A DNA stretch of 7,408 bases from an uncultured Coprococcus sp. (GCA_900548315.1 URJU01000110.1:1-7408), one strand, 5' to 3'. Shown: positions 1-6,500, numbered from the stretch's first letter. Numbers and translations are program-made. The notes: generated from the sequence alone by a model not told the origin.

Positions 1-64
1 CCGGGCAACTCTTAATGAATTTATACACATCGTATATCTCGACGATATTTGAATGTATATCTAT

Positions 65-96
65 AAAAAAAGATCCGGAGCCGAAGCTCCAGATCT
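65..96 (-). terminator. Intrinsic terminator of the amylase-SDR unit
   Basis: Read on the minus strand, this is AGATC-type and GGAGC-type stem segments (5 + 5 bp separated by one mismatch) closed by a TTCG tetraloop, followed directly by a run of seven T. The C(UUCG)G loop is an exceptionally stable RNA tetraloop, and the U-run makes this a canonical rho-independent terminator. It starts 44 nt after the stop codon of the SDR gene. On the plus strand there is no T-run after the stem, so it appears to work in one direction only. Confidence 0.93.
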
Positions 97-139
97 CCCT
101 AAATACATATCATTTACAATATCGCTGCACCAACGTACA

Positions 140-1042
140 TTATTTTAAATTACAGTCTATATATTCCATATATGACTTTTTCCCAACTTCTGATTCATTT
201 TCCACATACCACTCTGCGCATTCTTTCAATCCATCTTCCAATGATATTGTCTCCGGATATATTTTGTTCTGCTGCTGCACATCGAGATAATATTCATAGT
301 TATAAAAACTGAAATAATTTCTCTGTTCTATATCCTCACTGACATTTACAAAAGCAGGGATCTTATCAAAGCAGGCGTAACACATCGTCACCCAGTCTTT
401 TATAGTGACCGACTCCACATTTCCCACATTCATGATATGAGTCTCCGGCTTTTCCTCTATTACTCTCTCCATCAGGATACAGAGATCCTTCACATGGAAG
501 AACTGCAGCTTCATTCCACCATCTCCGGGCAGATAAAATGGCCTGTCCGCCCTGGCGCAGTCAAATACAAAAGCCTCCCTGTATACATTGTTCATAGGTC
601 CATAAATATATGGTGGTCTGAGTATGTAAGCATCACTCACTCTGTCAAGTAATGCATCCTCCGCAGCAATCTTATCCGTACCATATGACCCCCAGTATCT
701 GTTGAGTGCCCGTTCTGAATCTTCACGGAATGGCTGATCTCCATACTCTGGATACACTGCACTTGAGCTGATCATGATATACTGACCAAATGAACCAAGG
801 CTGTCACATAAGTCTGTGATATCTTCCGCATTATATGCGGTTATGTCCGCCACAACATCAAAATAGATGTCTTTGAGTTTGTCTCCCAGGTCATGCCTGT
901 CCGTTTCTATAAGTTTCACACCTGGAACCTGCGGTCTTGAATTTCTGTTCACCACATACACCTCATAGCCTTTGTCCACAAAATACTGCGCCGCATACCG
1001 GCTTACAAATACTGTACCACCCGTTATTAGTATTTTCTTCAT
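140..1042 (-). CDS. NAD(P)-binding SDR / epimerase-dehydratase-like protein
   Basis: This is a 300-residue cytoplasmic protein with an N-terminal Rossmann fold and no signal peptide or membrane segment. The beta-alpha-beta nucleotide loop is ITGGTVFVSRY (residues 6-16); two of the usual glycines of GGTGFIG are replaced by V and S. Residues 90-98 (MISSSAVYP) give the SDR serine region, Y120-G-T-D-K124 is the YxxxK catalytic pair, and RPPYIYGP (142-149) is the typical substrate-side loop of extended or atypical SDRs. The ATG is supported by AAGGAGG (1049-1055) 6 nt upstream. It lies 31 nt after the amylase stop and just before a strong terminator, so it is the last gene of that unit. UDP-sugar epimerase-like chemistry is a family-level guess; the altered glycine loop fits the divergent SDR group often annotated only as NAD-dependent epimerase/dehydratase. 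Substrate unknown. Confidence 0.88.
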   Translation of the reverse strand: MKKILITGGTVFVSRYAAQYFVDKGYEVYVVNRNSRPQVPGVKLIETDRHDLGDKLKDIYFDVVADITAYNAEDITDLCDSLGSFGQYIMISSSAVYPEYGDQPFREDSERALNRYWGSYGTDKIAAEDALLDRVSDAYILRPPYIYGPMNNVYREAFVFDCARADRPFYLPGDGGMKLQFFHVKDLCILMERVIEEKPETHIMNVGNVESVTIKDWVTMCYACFDKIPAFVNVSEDIEQRNYFSFYNYEYYLDVQQQNKIYPETISLEDGLKECAEWYVENESEVGKKSYMEYIDCNLK

Positions 1043-1073
1043 GAAGAGCCTCCTTTAAATTGGGATTTTTTAT

Positions 1074-2873
1074 CTACTCACCAAGTTCCAGTACCACGCT
1101 CTCATTTCCAGCTAATTTCACTGAACTAAGGTCTGACACACCTGTCTCACCAGAACTTGAATAAAGTACATTTGTAACTGTTATGTCTCCGCACTCAGCA
1201 AGTGATACCGTCTGATCGCCCTCTGCAAAGTTGTGCACCACCAGCAGTTTCTGTCCATCCGCCTCACGGAAGTACGCTGTCACACTGTCGCTTGTGAGCG
1301 CTGCCGCTCTGTAGTTTCCCTTCATAAGGGCAGGATTGTCTTTTCTAAGCGCTATCAGTGTCTTGTAATATGAATACATTGAATCCGGATCTTTCATCTG
1401 CTGGTCAAGTCCCCTTGTCTCTGCATTCTGATCGTCCTTTTCCCACGACGTATTATATGTACTGTCACCTCCCCAAAGAAAAGGCGTCCTTATCATCTCA
1501 TCCGGCTTACTGCCGTACATTCCAAGCTCCTCGCCATAATATATATATGGATTGCCTGGAAGTGTCATATATACCGCCGCTATCTGTCTCGCCTTATCCA
1601 GGCTGTTCACCGACGATGCTATCCTGTCCTGATCGTGATTTGCTCCAAATATTCCATTCAGATAGTTGGCATCCACGCCGTCATATTTATTCTGTATATT
1701 CTCTATCGCCACGGAAAGAGAATCACCAAATCCTGGCACCGCCATGCCTTTCTGTACGCAGTTCAGTATCTTCTGCTGAATCGCAAAATCAAACTTCGTG
1801 TCAAATGGCTGGACATAATTTTCCAGCACCCTGTCATCCTGCCATACCTCACCCACCAGATATACATCAGGATTTATGCTCTCGCAGTAACCGGCAAATT
1901 CGTTCCACCAGGTGATATTTGCCGTTTCAGAATCTTCCTGCTGCTTGAACTCGTGTGCCCCATAGATATGAACTGCGGCGTCCATACGGAAACCGTCAAG
2001 ACCAAGCTCCAGCCAGTGGCCGGCGGCATCCTTTGCAGCCTGTCTTACCTCCGGATTGTTGTAGTTCAGATCCGGCATATCCGCGCCGAACACACCATAA
2101 TAATAGAAGTCTCCTTCCTGGTGCCACACCATATCTCCCCAGCTTGATTTGTCGAGAAGATGATTGCAGTCTTTCTTGTCGGTCTTGTACACCCACCTGT
2201 AATAATCTCTGTACTCGCTGTTCTCATCGGACTTTGCCGCCTGAAACCACGGATGATTGATACTAGTGTGATTGATGACCAGATCCATGATGACTTTCAT
2301 ATCTCTGCTGTGTGCTTCGTCAAGCAATCTCTTAAGATCATCCTCTGTTCCGTAATCGGGATTCACCGTCACGTAATCCGTCACTGAATATCCGTGATAA
2401 GTGTCAGATGCTGTGATCGGCATGAGCCATATCCCATCGACCCCGAGCTCCTTCAGATAGTCAAGTTTCTCCGTGACGCCATTCAGATCGCCTATACCAT
2501 CACCGTCTGAATCGGCAAATGATCTGACAAATATCTCGTAATACACACCGCGATTACCCTCTTCGTCGGTCTTCTTACGAGGCTCTGCCGCAAACTCCGC
2601 CACGTCATACGAATCACTCGAGTATGTTCCCTCTACATAAGGCTCATCCTTGTCTTCCGTAGCTTTTTTTGACTCCTGTCCATCTTCTTCTGATGCCCCG
2701 GCATCTGTCTGATCGTTTGTCTGACCATCCGCCAAAGTCTCTGTTTCTGACGACGCAGCACCGTCCGCTCCGTCATCTGTTTTGCCGCACCCTGTACCGA
2801 GTCCAAGTGTAAGGGCCAGCATAACCACTGCAAGTCTCTTCTGCAGTCTGAGTAAGTTGTTCTGTTTCAGCAC
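1074..2873 (-). CDS. Lipid-anchored extracellular GH13 alpha-amylase (intermediary / GH13_36-like)
   Basis: A 599-residue alpha-amylase-family enzyme expected to cut alpha-1,4-glucan outside the cell. Start chosen: the GTG at 2873, because AGGAGG (2883-2888) lies 9 nt upstream. Longer TTG (2912) or ATG (2894) starts lack a usable RBS and would be read through a leader stem. From the GTG: a basic N-region, a hydrophobic stretch (about 14-28) ending in GTG-Cys29 (lipobox with Gly rather than Leu at -3), then an acidic D/E/S/T-rich linker to about residue 80 that would hold the enzyme off the membrane. The catalytic barrel follows: DSDGDGIGD (121-129, calcium loop), DLVINH (197-202), MPDLN (266-270), FRMD with nucleophile D298, LVGEVW with acid/base E342, ANHDQD with D414. 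All three catalytic acids are present. MPDLN is the known mark of the group between oligo-1,6-glucosidases and neopullulanases (GH13_36). A beta-rich C domain ends the protein. Pullulan or maltodextrin activity cannot be separated by eye. Confidence 0.93.
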   Translation of the reverse strand: MLKQNNLLRLQKRLAVVMLALTLGLGTGCGKTDDGADGAASSETETLADGQTNDQTDAGASEEDGQESKKATEDKDEPYVEGTYSSDSYDVAEFAAEPRKKTDEEGNRGVYYEIFVRSFADSDGDGIGDLNGVTEKLDYLKELGVDGIWLMPITASDTYHGYSVTDYVTVNPDYGTEDDLKRLLDEAHSRDMKVIMDLVINHTSINHPWFQAAKSDENSEYRDYYRWVYKTDKKDCNHLLDKSSWGDMVWHQEGDFYYYGVFGADMPDLNYNNPEVRQAAKDAAGHWLELGLDGFRMDAAVHIYGAHEFKQQEDSETANITWWNEFAGYCESINPDVYLVGEVWQDDRVLENYVQPFDTKFDFAIQQKILNCVQKGMAVPGFGDSLSVAIENIQNKYDGVDANYLNGIFGANHDQDRIASSVNSLDKARQIAAVYMTLPGNPYIYYGEELGMYGSKPDEMIRTPFLWGGDSTYNTSWEKDDQNAETRGLDQQMKDPDSMYSYYKTLIALRKDNPALMKGNYRAAALTSDSVTAYFREADGQKLLVVHNFAEGDQTVSLAECGDITVTNVLYSSSGETGVSDLSSVKLAGNESVVLELGE

Positions 2874-2882
2874 TTTCTCGTT

Positions 2883-2888
2883 CCTCCT
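2883..2888 (-). promoter_or_regulatory. Ribosome binding site deciding the amylase start
   Basis: A perfect AGGAGG on the minus strand, 9 nt before the GTG at 2873 and only 2 nt after the 3' arm of a long leader stem. It lies downstream of the upstream TTG and ATG candidates, so it cannot serve them; the longer TTG form has GGAG directly abutting the start codon. The encoded N-terminus from the GTG is a normal-length lipoprotein signal, which agrees with this choice. Confidence 0.8.
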
Positions 2889-2890
2889 AT

Positions 2891-2946
2891 ACATATAGTA
2901 GGTAGCAGCCAACTCCCCCGCACGCGGGGCCCCCTCTACTACATGT
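2891..2946 (-). promoter_or_regulatory. Leader hairpin 2, directly upstream of the amylase RBS
   Basis: On the minus strand, ACATGTAGTAG (2946-2936) can pair with CTACTATATGT (2901-2891) over 11 bp with a single G-U pair. The enclosed 34 nt contain a second GC-rich hairpin, CCCCGC / GCGGGG (2929-2924 and 2921-2916) with a 2-nt apex (a 4-nt loop if the last pair opens). The stem ends 2 nt before AGGAGG, so its folding could affect ribosome access. No U-run follows, so it is not an intrinsic terminator. I do not recognise it as a known riboswitch class. Confidence 0.55.
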
Positions 2947-2981
2947 CAGAGGTGCGCATGGAAATTATGAGCTACGCTCAT
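2946..2981 (-). CDS. Possible His-rich leader peptide (uORF), 11 codons
   Basis: An ATG at 2981 opens MSVAHNFHAHL and ends at TGA (2948-2946). Three of the eleven residues are histidine. A plausible Shine-Dalgarno, GAGGGG (2992-2987), lies 5 nt upstream. The reading frame runs through the apex and 3' arm of leader hairpin 1 and stops exactly where the 5' arm of hairpin 2 begins, the geometry expected of a translated leader that controls RNA folding. A frame this short can occur by chance, and histidine control of an amylase is not an established theme, so this is a candidate only. Confidence 0.3.
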   Translation of the reverse strand: MSVAHNFHAHL

Positions 2982-2993
2982 AAGCGCCCCTCT
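2948..2993 (-). promoter_or_regulatory. Leader hairpin 1 of the amylase transcript
   Basis: On the minus strand an inner perfect 8-bp stem TTATGAGC / GCTCATAA (2983-2976 and 2972-2965) has a 3-nt loop. It sits on a GCGC / GCGC stem (2987-2984 and 2957-2954) with a 7-nt one-sided bulge, then a single mismatch, then AGAGG / CCTCT (2993-2989 and 2952-2948). The 3' CCTCT can instead pair with a second AGAGG at 2937-2933, which gives two mutually exclusive folds. It begins about 8 nt after the predicted transcription start. There is no following U-run in the direction of transcription. Confidence 0.6.
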
Positions 2994-3007
2994 TCCCTCC
3001 GTTTTTT

Positions 3008-3016
3008 ATTATAACA
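3008..3016 (-). promoter_or_regulatory. Extended -10 promoter for the amylase-SDR unit
   Basis: The minus strand carries TGTTATAAT (3016-3008): a perfect TATAAT preceded by the TGn extension, which can compensate for the absence of a recognisable -35 box here. The expected start is near 3001, giving a leader of about 128 nt before the GTG at 2873. A second TATAAT, within the repeated octamer GTTATAAT, lies 17 bp further upstream (3030-3025) and may be an alternative -10. Both fall in the short gap just after the permease stop codon at 3047-3049. Confidence 0.6.
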
Positions 3017-3046
3017 GACCCTACATTATAACTTCCAGTGTATTTT

Positions 3047-4207
3047 CTAAGCCATAGCCCTGCCGGCGGTCTTGTACCTGTCAACTATCACTCCTACAAG
3101 TATGAACAGAACGGCAAAGAGCACCTGTACTCCCATGCTCACAAATATTCCTGCCACCGAACTGCCTGATGTGAAATTGTCGATGGCATCCGTTGCATTT
3201 GCGTACCAATATGCCGGAAGGAAATGTGCTATCGCCATCACAGTGTCACTTAAGAACTCTCTCGGCACAAATATCCCGCAGAGGAATGCCATTCCAAGTG
3301 ATATGACATTAGCACACATGGAAAGAATCTGTTCACTCTGGGTAAGCTTGCTAACTAGAAATGCCAGCGAGAGTGCTACACAGGCATACACCAGCATATT
3401 GAGTATGAACATTCCGCCCCTTGCTGAAGCTATATCATATTTTATAAGTATTCTGGAAAGTACTATAAATACTACAGACAATACGCATCCAGTAAACATC
3501 ATCCCCAGGACAAGTTCCCTGTTCAGCCTGAAAAATTTGTATGATGAGCACTCTATTCTCGCTCTAAGCTTTTTCCTGTTATATACCTGCAAAACAGGCG
3601 CTACCCCAATTATCATAACGCATATCATGACCCACCCCAGATAGTTGTAAAAATTATATAACATGGAATGTCCTGAGGTCTTTCCTTCAGCCATATCGAC
3701 TTCAGCCTTCTGCTCAAGTGCCGTCCTCGCTCTCTTATCGGCATCGTTCACATCATCTCCGGCCCTCTTGTACAGAGCCACCATATTCATGTAGCTGTCA
3801 AGCCTTGTCTCAAACAGCATGGACGCCTGACTTCCGGGGATAGTCGTTATCTCAAGCAGACCATCCGCAGTATCATTTGCCCATGCATCACCAAAGCCAT
3901 CTGGTATCCTGATCACACAATCCACCGCCCTGTTGTAGAGAGCATCCTGAATACCTCGTTCGTCCATATCAACGCCATCTACAAGCTGCTGCGTATCACT
4001 CAGGTAAGCCATCAATTTTCTGCTCATCTCACTGCCATCCTCATCGCTCACCGCATATTTGATCGTTTTATCCTTATAATAGTTCTGTGGATCTGTGTTT
4101 CCCACATTGATGAACACAATCATGACTCCACACAGGATTCCCACATACATGACCATCTGCCCAATATATTTTCTCAAAACTTTGAAAAAAGATTTAAACA
4201 CTTGCAT
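3047..4207 (-). CDS. ABC-2 type exporter permease (second permease, LnrN-like position)
   Basis: A 386-residue membrane protein with the ABC-2 topology: TM1 about 18-36, a large extracytoplasmic domain about 37-185, then TM segments about 186-206, 231-251, 265-286, 297-313 and 355-376. The stretch around 304-337 (LCGIFVPREFLS then AHFLPAYWY) is the conserved ABC-2 segment between the last two helices. The ATG has AAGGAGG (4215-4221) 7 nt upstream, and the gene overlaps the preceding permease by 14 nt, which implies translational coupling. It should pair with the neighbouring permease and the ATPase as one exporter. Substrate is not readable from sequence; by analogy with LnrLMN a membrane-active antimicrobial is plausible. 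It is the last gene of its operon, and no intrinsic terminator follows it. Confidence 0.9.
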   Translation of the reverse strand: MQVFKSFFKVLRKYIGQMVMYVGILCGVMIVFINVGNTDPQNYYKDKTIKYAVSDEDGSEMSRKLMAYLSDTQQLVDGVDMDERGIQDALYNRAVDCVIRIPDGFGDAWANDTADGLLEITTIPGSQASMLFETRLDSYMNMVALYKRAGDDVNDADKRARTALEQKAEVDMAEGKTSGHSMLYNFYNYLGWVMICVMIIGVAPVLQVYNRKKLRARIECSSYKFFRLNRELVLGMMFTGCVLSVVFIVLSRILIKYDIASARGGMFILNMLVYACVALSLAFLVSKLTQSEQILSMCANVISLGMAFLCGIFVPREFLSDTVMAIAHFLPAYWYANATDAIDNFTSGSSVAGIFVSMGVQVLFAVLFILVGVIVDRYKTAGRAMA

Positions 4208-5357
4208 ATCTGTTCCTCCTTACCATGAGAATCCCAACTGTTATGAGCACCACAGCCTCAATAATCATTATGACGATATTCTCAGTGAAAACCTGGTGGT
4301 CACTGTAAACATTCAGCGCATAGAATGAATCCGATATCAGAGCCGCCGGATTGAGTTTGTTTATGATAGGCGCGTTCTGCTGTATCTCATACTTTACCCC
4401 GTTTATACACAGATCAGAAAGGATAGACATCACCATGGATATTCCGATCACAATACCTATCTTGGTCCCCTCAGCAAGCTTTGATATAGCCCCAACTATG
4501 ACTCCAATTGCCAGACCGATAAAGCAGCCCACAAACAGAGTAAGCAGGATCTCCCATACTCTGTCGCCAAAATCCACTCCTATGCAGGACATGTATATAA
4601 AGCTTATGACCTCGACCACAAAATGTATAAGCAGCAGTGCAGCAAACTCTGCCAAAACAAATGTCATTTTTCTCTGTGGGGATACATTTTTTCTCTTTCC
4701 CGTAGCACTCACATTTGCCTGAAGATTGTTCATCATTCCTATAGATGAAAGCGATGCAAAAAGGCAGCTCATGGCAAATATAGCATAGAAATAATTGTTA
4801 TACACGTTCTGGCTGCCCTCGGTGCTGGCCTTTTCTGTATAATATGATCTCTGTTCTGAGAGTTTTTCCACAAGGTCCGACATATCATCCACGCCGGAAG
4901 TCCCAGACATATACTGTTGGAGTCCGATGCCATCCTTATATATATCCTTAAGTGCATGCTCGTACTGCTTGTACTCAGAAAGCACTGTCTCAAGTATGCT
5001 CGCATTGACAGAGCTCTCTGCAACTGTAAGTCTCACATCATCTGTATATATGATGCCCTCGACCTCCTCATCAGCCAGTGACTTCTCCGCATCGCTTTCG
5101 CTCATCCTCTCAACCGACAGAAGGGCGTCATCGCCATCCGACAGCGCATCCAGCATATAATTAAGTCCATTTGCCGATTCATCCTCAGTGACCACCGCCA
5201 CCTTGATATTACTAAACATCTCATCCTGTTCATATATGTTGCCAAATGCCATGTACATAAATGTGGCAAGCAATATCGGAAATACCAGTGTCCAGAAAAT
5301 AGACACCTTGGCACGCATCAATATCTTTATCGTATATAGAAAATCCCGTATAAACAT
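4194..5357 (-). CDS. ABC-2 type exporter permease (first permease, LnrM-like position)
   Basis: A 387-residue membrane protein. Basic cytoplasmic N-terminus, TM1 about 18-38 (FWTLVFPILLATFMYMAFGN), then an extracytoplasmic domain about 40-185 rich in acidic residues and serine. TM helices follow at about 186-208, 234-258, 268-291, 299-316 and 358-379, and the protein ends on the basic tail VRRNRYASV. This is the ABC2_membrane_3-type plan found in antibiotic and lipid exporters. AAGGAG is placed so that GGAG (5364-5367) is 6 nt before the ATG. It follows the ATPase after an 84-nt gap and overlaps the second permease by 14 nt. Its near-identical length to that partner, with clearly different sequence, suggests an asymmetric heterodimeric pore. 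Confidence 0.9.
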   Translation of the reverse strand: MFIRDFLYTIKILMRAKVSIFWTLVFPILLATFMYMAFGNIYEQDEMFSNIKVAVVTEDESANGLNYMLDALSDGDDALLSVERMSESDAEKSLADEEVEGIIYTDDVRLTVAESSVNASILETVLSEYKQYEHALKDIYKDGIGLQQYMSGTSGVDDMSDLVEKLSEQRSYYTEKASTEGSQNVYNNYFYAIFAMSCLFASLSSIGMMNNLQANVSATGKRKNVSPQRKMTFVLAEFAALLLIHFVVEVISFIYMSCIGVDFGDRVWEILLTLFVGCFIGLAIGVIVGAISKLAEGTKIGIVIGISMVMSILSDLCINGVKYEIQQNAPIINKLNPAALISDSFYALNVYSDHQVFTENIVIMIIEAVVLITVGILMVRRNRYASV

Positions 5358-5441
5358 ATTTCTCTCCTTTTAATCCCGGTTCATCTGAAATATACAAATA
5401 TCAATTCTTTCAACAAATCCATAATCCAACTTACATCCAGA

Positions 5442-6389
5442 TCAGTCTCTGAGTTCCTTGCCTGTGATCTCCAGGAACACATCATTGAGTGTTGGAAGCT
5501 CCGTGACTACCCTGCCAAATGATATGTCGTGCTCCTTGAAAAATTCCATGAGCCTCACCAGATTGTGTCTTCCGCCGGAATATCTAAGTGTCAGCATGCC
5601 ACCGTTATATTCGTCCTCATACACATGTGGCTGACTGCGAAGCTCCGATATCTGTTCATCGTTAAGCCCAGGCGCCTCAACCTTTATGGTCTCCGTGTTC
5701 TTGATCATCTTCTTGAGCTCATCCTTCGTTCCAACTGCAACAGATTTACCTTTGTCCATGATGACTATCCTGTCGCAGATCTGCTCGACCTCCTCCATAT
5801 AATGAGAGGTGTACACGATAGTCGCGCCTTCCTCATTCAGTCGTTTGATTCCCTCAAGTATTCTGTTGCGACTCTGCGGATCCACCGCCACCGTCGGTTC
5901 ATCGAAAAATATAAGCTTTGGCTTATGTGCTATTCCACAGGCTATATTCAATCTTCTGAGAAGTCCGCCTGAAAGTTTCTTAGGCAGGAACTTTCTGTAG
6001 TCCGCTATGTCCACAAAATCCATAGTCTCCTCAACACACTTTCTTCTCTTCTCCTTATCCTTTATATATAAACCGCAGAAGTAATCAATGTTCTCGTACA
6101 CTGTCAGTTCATCGAACACCGCTACATCCTGCATTACGACTCCAATCTCCCTCTTGATATCGTAGCTGTCTGGTTTCATCTCTTTTCCAAATACCTTTAT
6201 ATCTCCCTTGTCAAATGTGAGCAGAGAGAGTATACAGTTTATCGTTGTCGTCTTACCGGAGCCATTCGGTCCCAACAGCCCAAGTATTTCTCCCTGTTTC
6301 ACAGTAAGGCTGAAATGATCCAGCGCCAGCAGATCATTATATCTTTTTACCAGATTTGTAACTTCTATTGCATTGCCTGAACTACTCAT
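5442..6389 (-). CDS. ABC exporter ATP-binding protein, DrrA/LnrL type
   Basis: A 315-residue nucleotide-binding subunit that should drive export through the two permeases encoded just downstream. Walker A GPNGSGKTT (40-48), Q-loop Q87, signature LSGGLLRRLNIA (139-150), Walker B LIFFDEP (159-165, with D163 and catalytic E164), PTVAVDPQSR (165-174) as D-loop, and switch H196. The C-terminal extension of about 90 residues ending LNDVFLEITGKELRD is typical of the DrrA family of drug-exporter ATPases. Small departures are Leu where Gln or Met usually follows LSGG, and Ala for Gly in the PTVGxD segment; neither removes a catalytic residue. The ATG has AGGAGG (6396-6401) 6 nt upstream. It is the first gene of the exporter operon and diverges from the kinase gene. 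Length matches B. subtilis LnrL closely as I recall it. Confidence 0.95.
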   Translation of the reverse strand: MSSSGNAIEVTNLVKRYNDLLALDHFSLTVKQGEILGLLGPNGSGKTTTINCILSLLTFDKGDIKVFGKEMKPDSYDIKREIGVVMQDVAVFDELTVYENIDYFCGLYIKDKEKRRKCVEETMDFVDIADYRKFLPKKLSGGLLRRLNIACGIAHKPKLIFFDEPTVAVDPQSRNRILEGIKRLNEEGATIVYTSHYMEEVEQICDRIVIMDKGKSVAVGTKDELKKMIKNTETIKVEAPGLNDEQISELRSQPHVYEDEYNGGMLTLRYSGGRHNLVRLMEFFKEHDISFGRVVTELPTLNDVFLEITGKELRD

Positions 6390-6434
6390 ATATATCCTCC
6401 TGATCCCTGTGTATTACATTTATTGTACAATTTC

Positions 6435-6463
6435 ATTATATACGCCCTTGAGCTGATTTAACA
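6435..6463 (-). promoter_or_regulatory. Predicted promoter of the ABC exporter operon
   Basis: The minus strand has a perfect TATAAT (6440-6435). At the standard 17-bp spacing the -35 hexamer is TGTTAA (6463-6458), a poor match to TTGACA, as expected of an activator-dependent promoter. The predicted start near 6428 gives a leader of about 38 nt before the ATPase ATG, with a good RBS. Confidence 0.55.
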
Positions 6464-6477
6464 GTGAACTTCATCAC
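6464..6477. promoter_or_regulatory. Degenerate second operator (exporter side)
   Basis: GTGAACTTCATCAC has outer arms GTGA / TCAC and matches the cleaner dyad at 6487-6500 at 8 of 14 positions, keeping the core TGA-N8-TCA frame and the central TT. Its centre lies about 42.5 bp upstream of the predicted exporter start, abutting the weak -35, the usual position of a class II activator. The offset between the two dyads is 23 bp, roughly two helical turns. On its own this dyad is weak; its position is what makes it notable. Confidence 0.3.
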
Positions 6478-6486
6478 CTTCATAAT

Positions 6487-6500
6487 ATGACATTTGTCAT
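6487..6500. promoter_or_regulatory. 14-bp inverted repeat, likely response-regulator operator
   Basis: ATGACATTTGTCAT is a perfect 6-bp inverted repeat (ATGACA / TGTCAT) around TT. Its centre is about 43.5 bp upstream of the predicted kinase transcription start and it abuts the -35 region, a classic site for direct contact between activator and RNA polymerase. Short dyads of this shape are typical of NarL/LuxR-fold response regulators, the partners of HisKA_3 kinases such as the one encoded immediately downstream. The identity of the binding protein is inferred; the regulator gene is outside the window. Confidence 0.6.

Noticed and set aside
1..64. Possible gene ends at the left edge: a plus frame encoding 16 residues ending in TGA at 50-52, and a minus ATG (about 28-30) open to the edge
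   Set aside because: Both are too short to recognise. The minus ATG has no convincing RBS and the plus frame has no terminator with a T-run after it. Neither can be supported without more sequence.
1358..2387. Plus-strand open frames of 75-185 codons opposite the amylase
   Set aside because: They lie antisense to a conserved GH13 domain, have no RBS or recognisable domain, and are mirror effects of the amylase codons.
2948..3007. Plus-strand reading of leader hairpin 1 followed by TTTTTT as a terminator
   Set aside because: The T-run begins 8 nt after the stem base, and no plus-strand gene lies upstream that would need terminating.
3072..3644. 190-codon plus-strand frame opposite the second permease
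   Set aside because: It is antisense to membrane-helix codons of a clear ABC-2 permease and has no RBS or family resemblance.
5389..5416. Possible internal minus-strand promoter (TTGTTG, 16 bp, TATATT) in the 84-nt gap before the first permease
   Set aside because: The match is modest in AT-rich DNA, and the ATPase and permeases are expected to be co-transcribed. Not strong enough to list.
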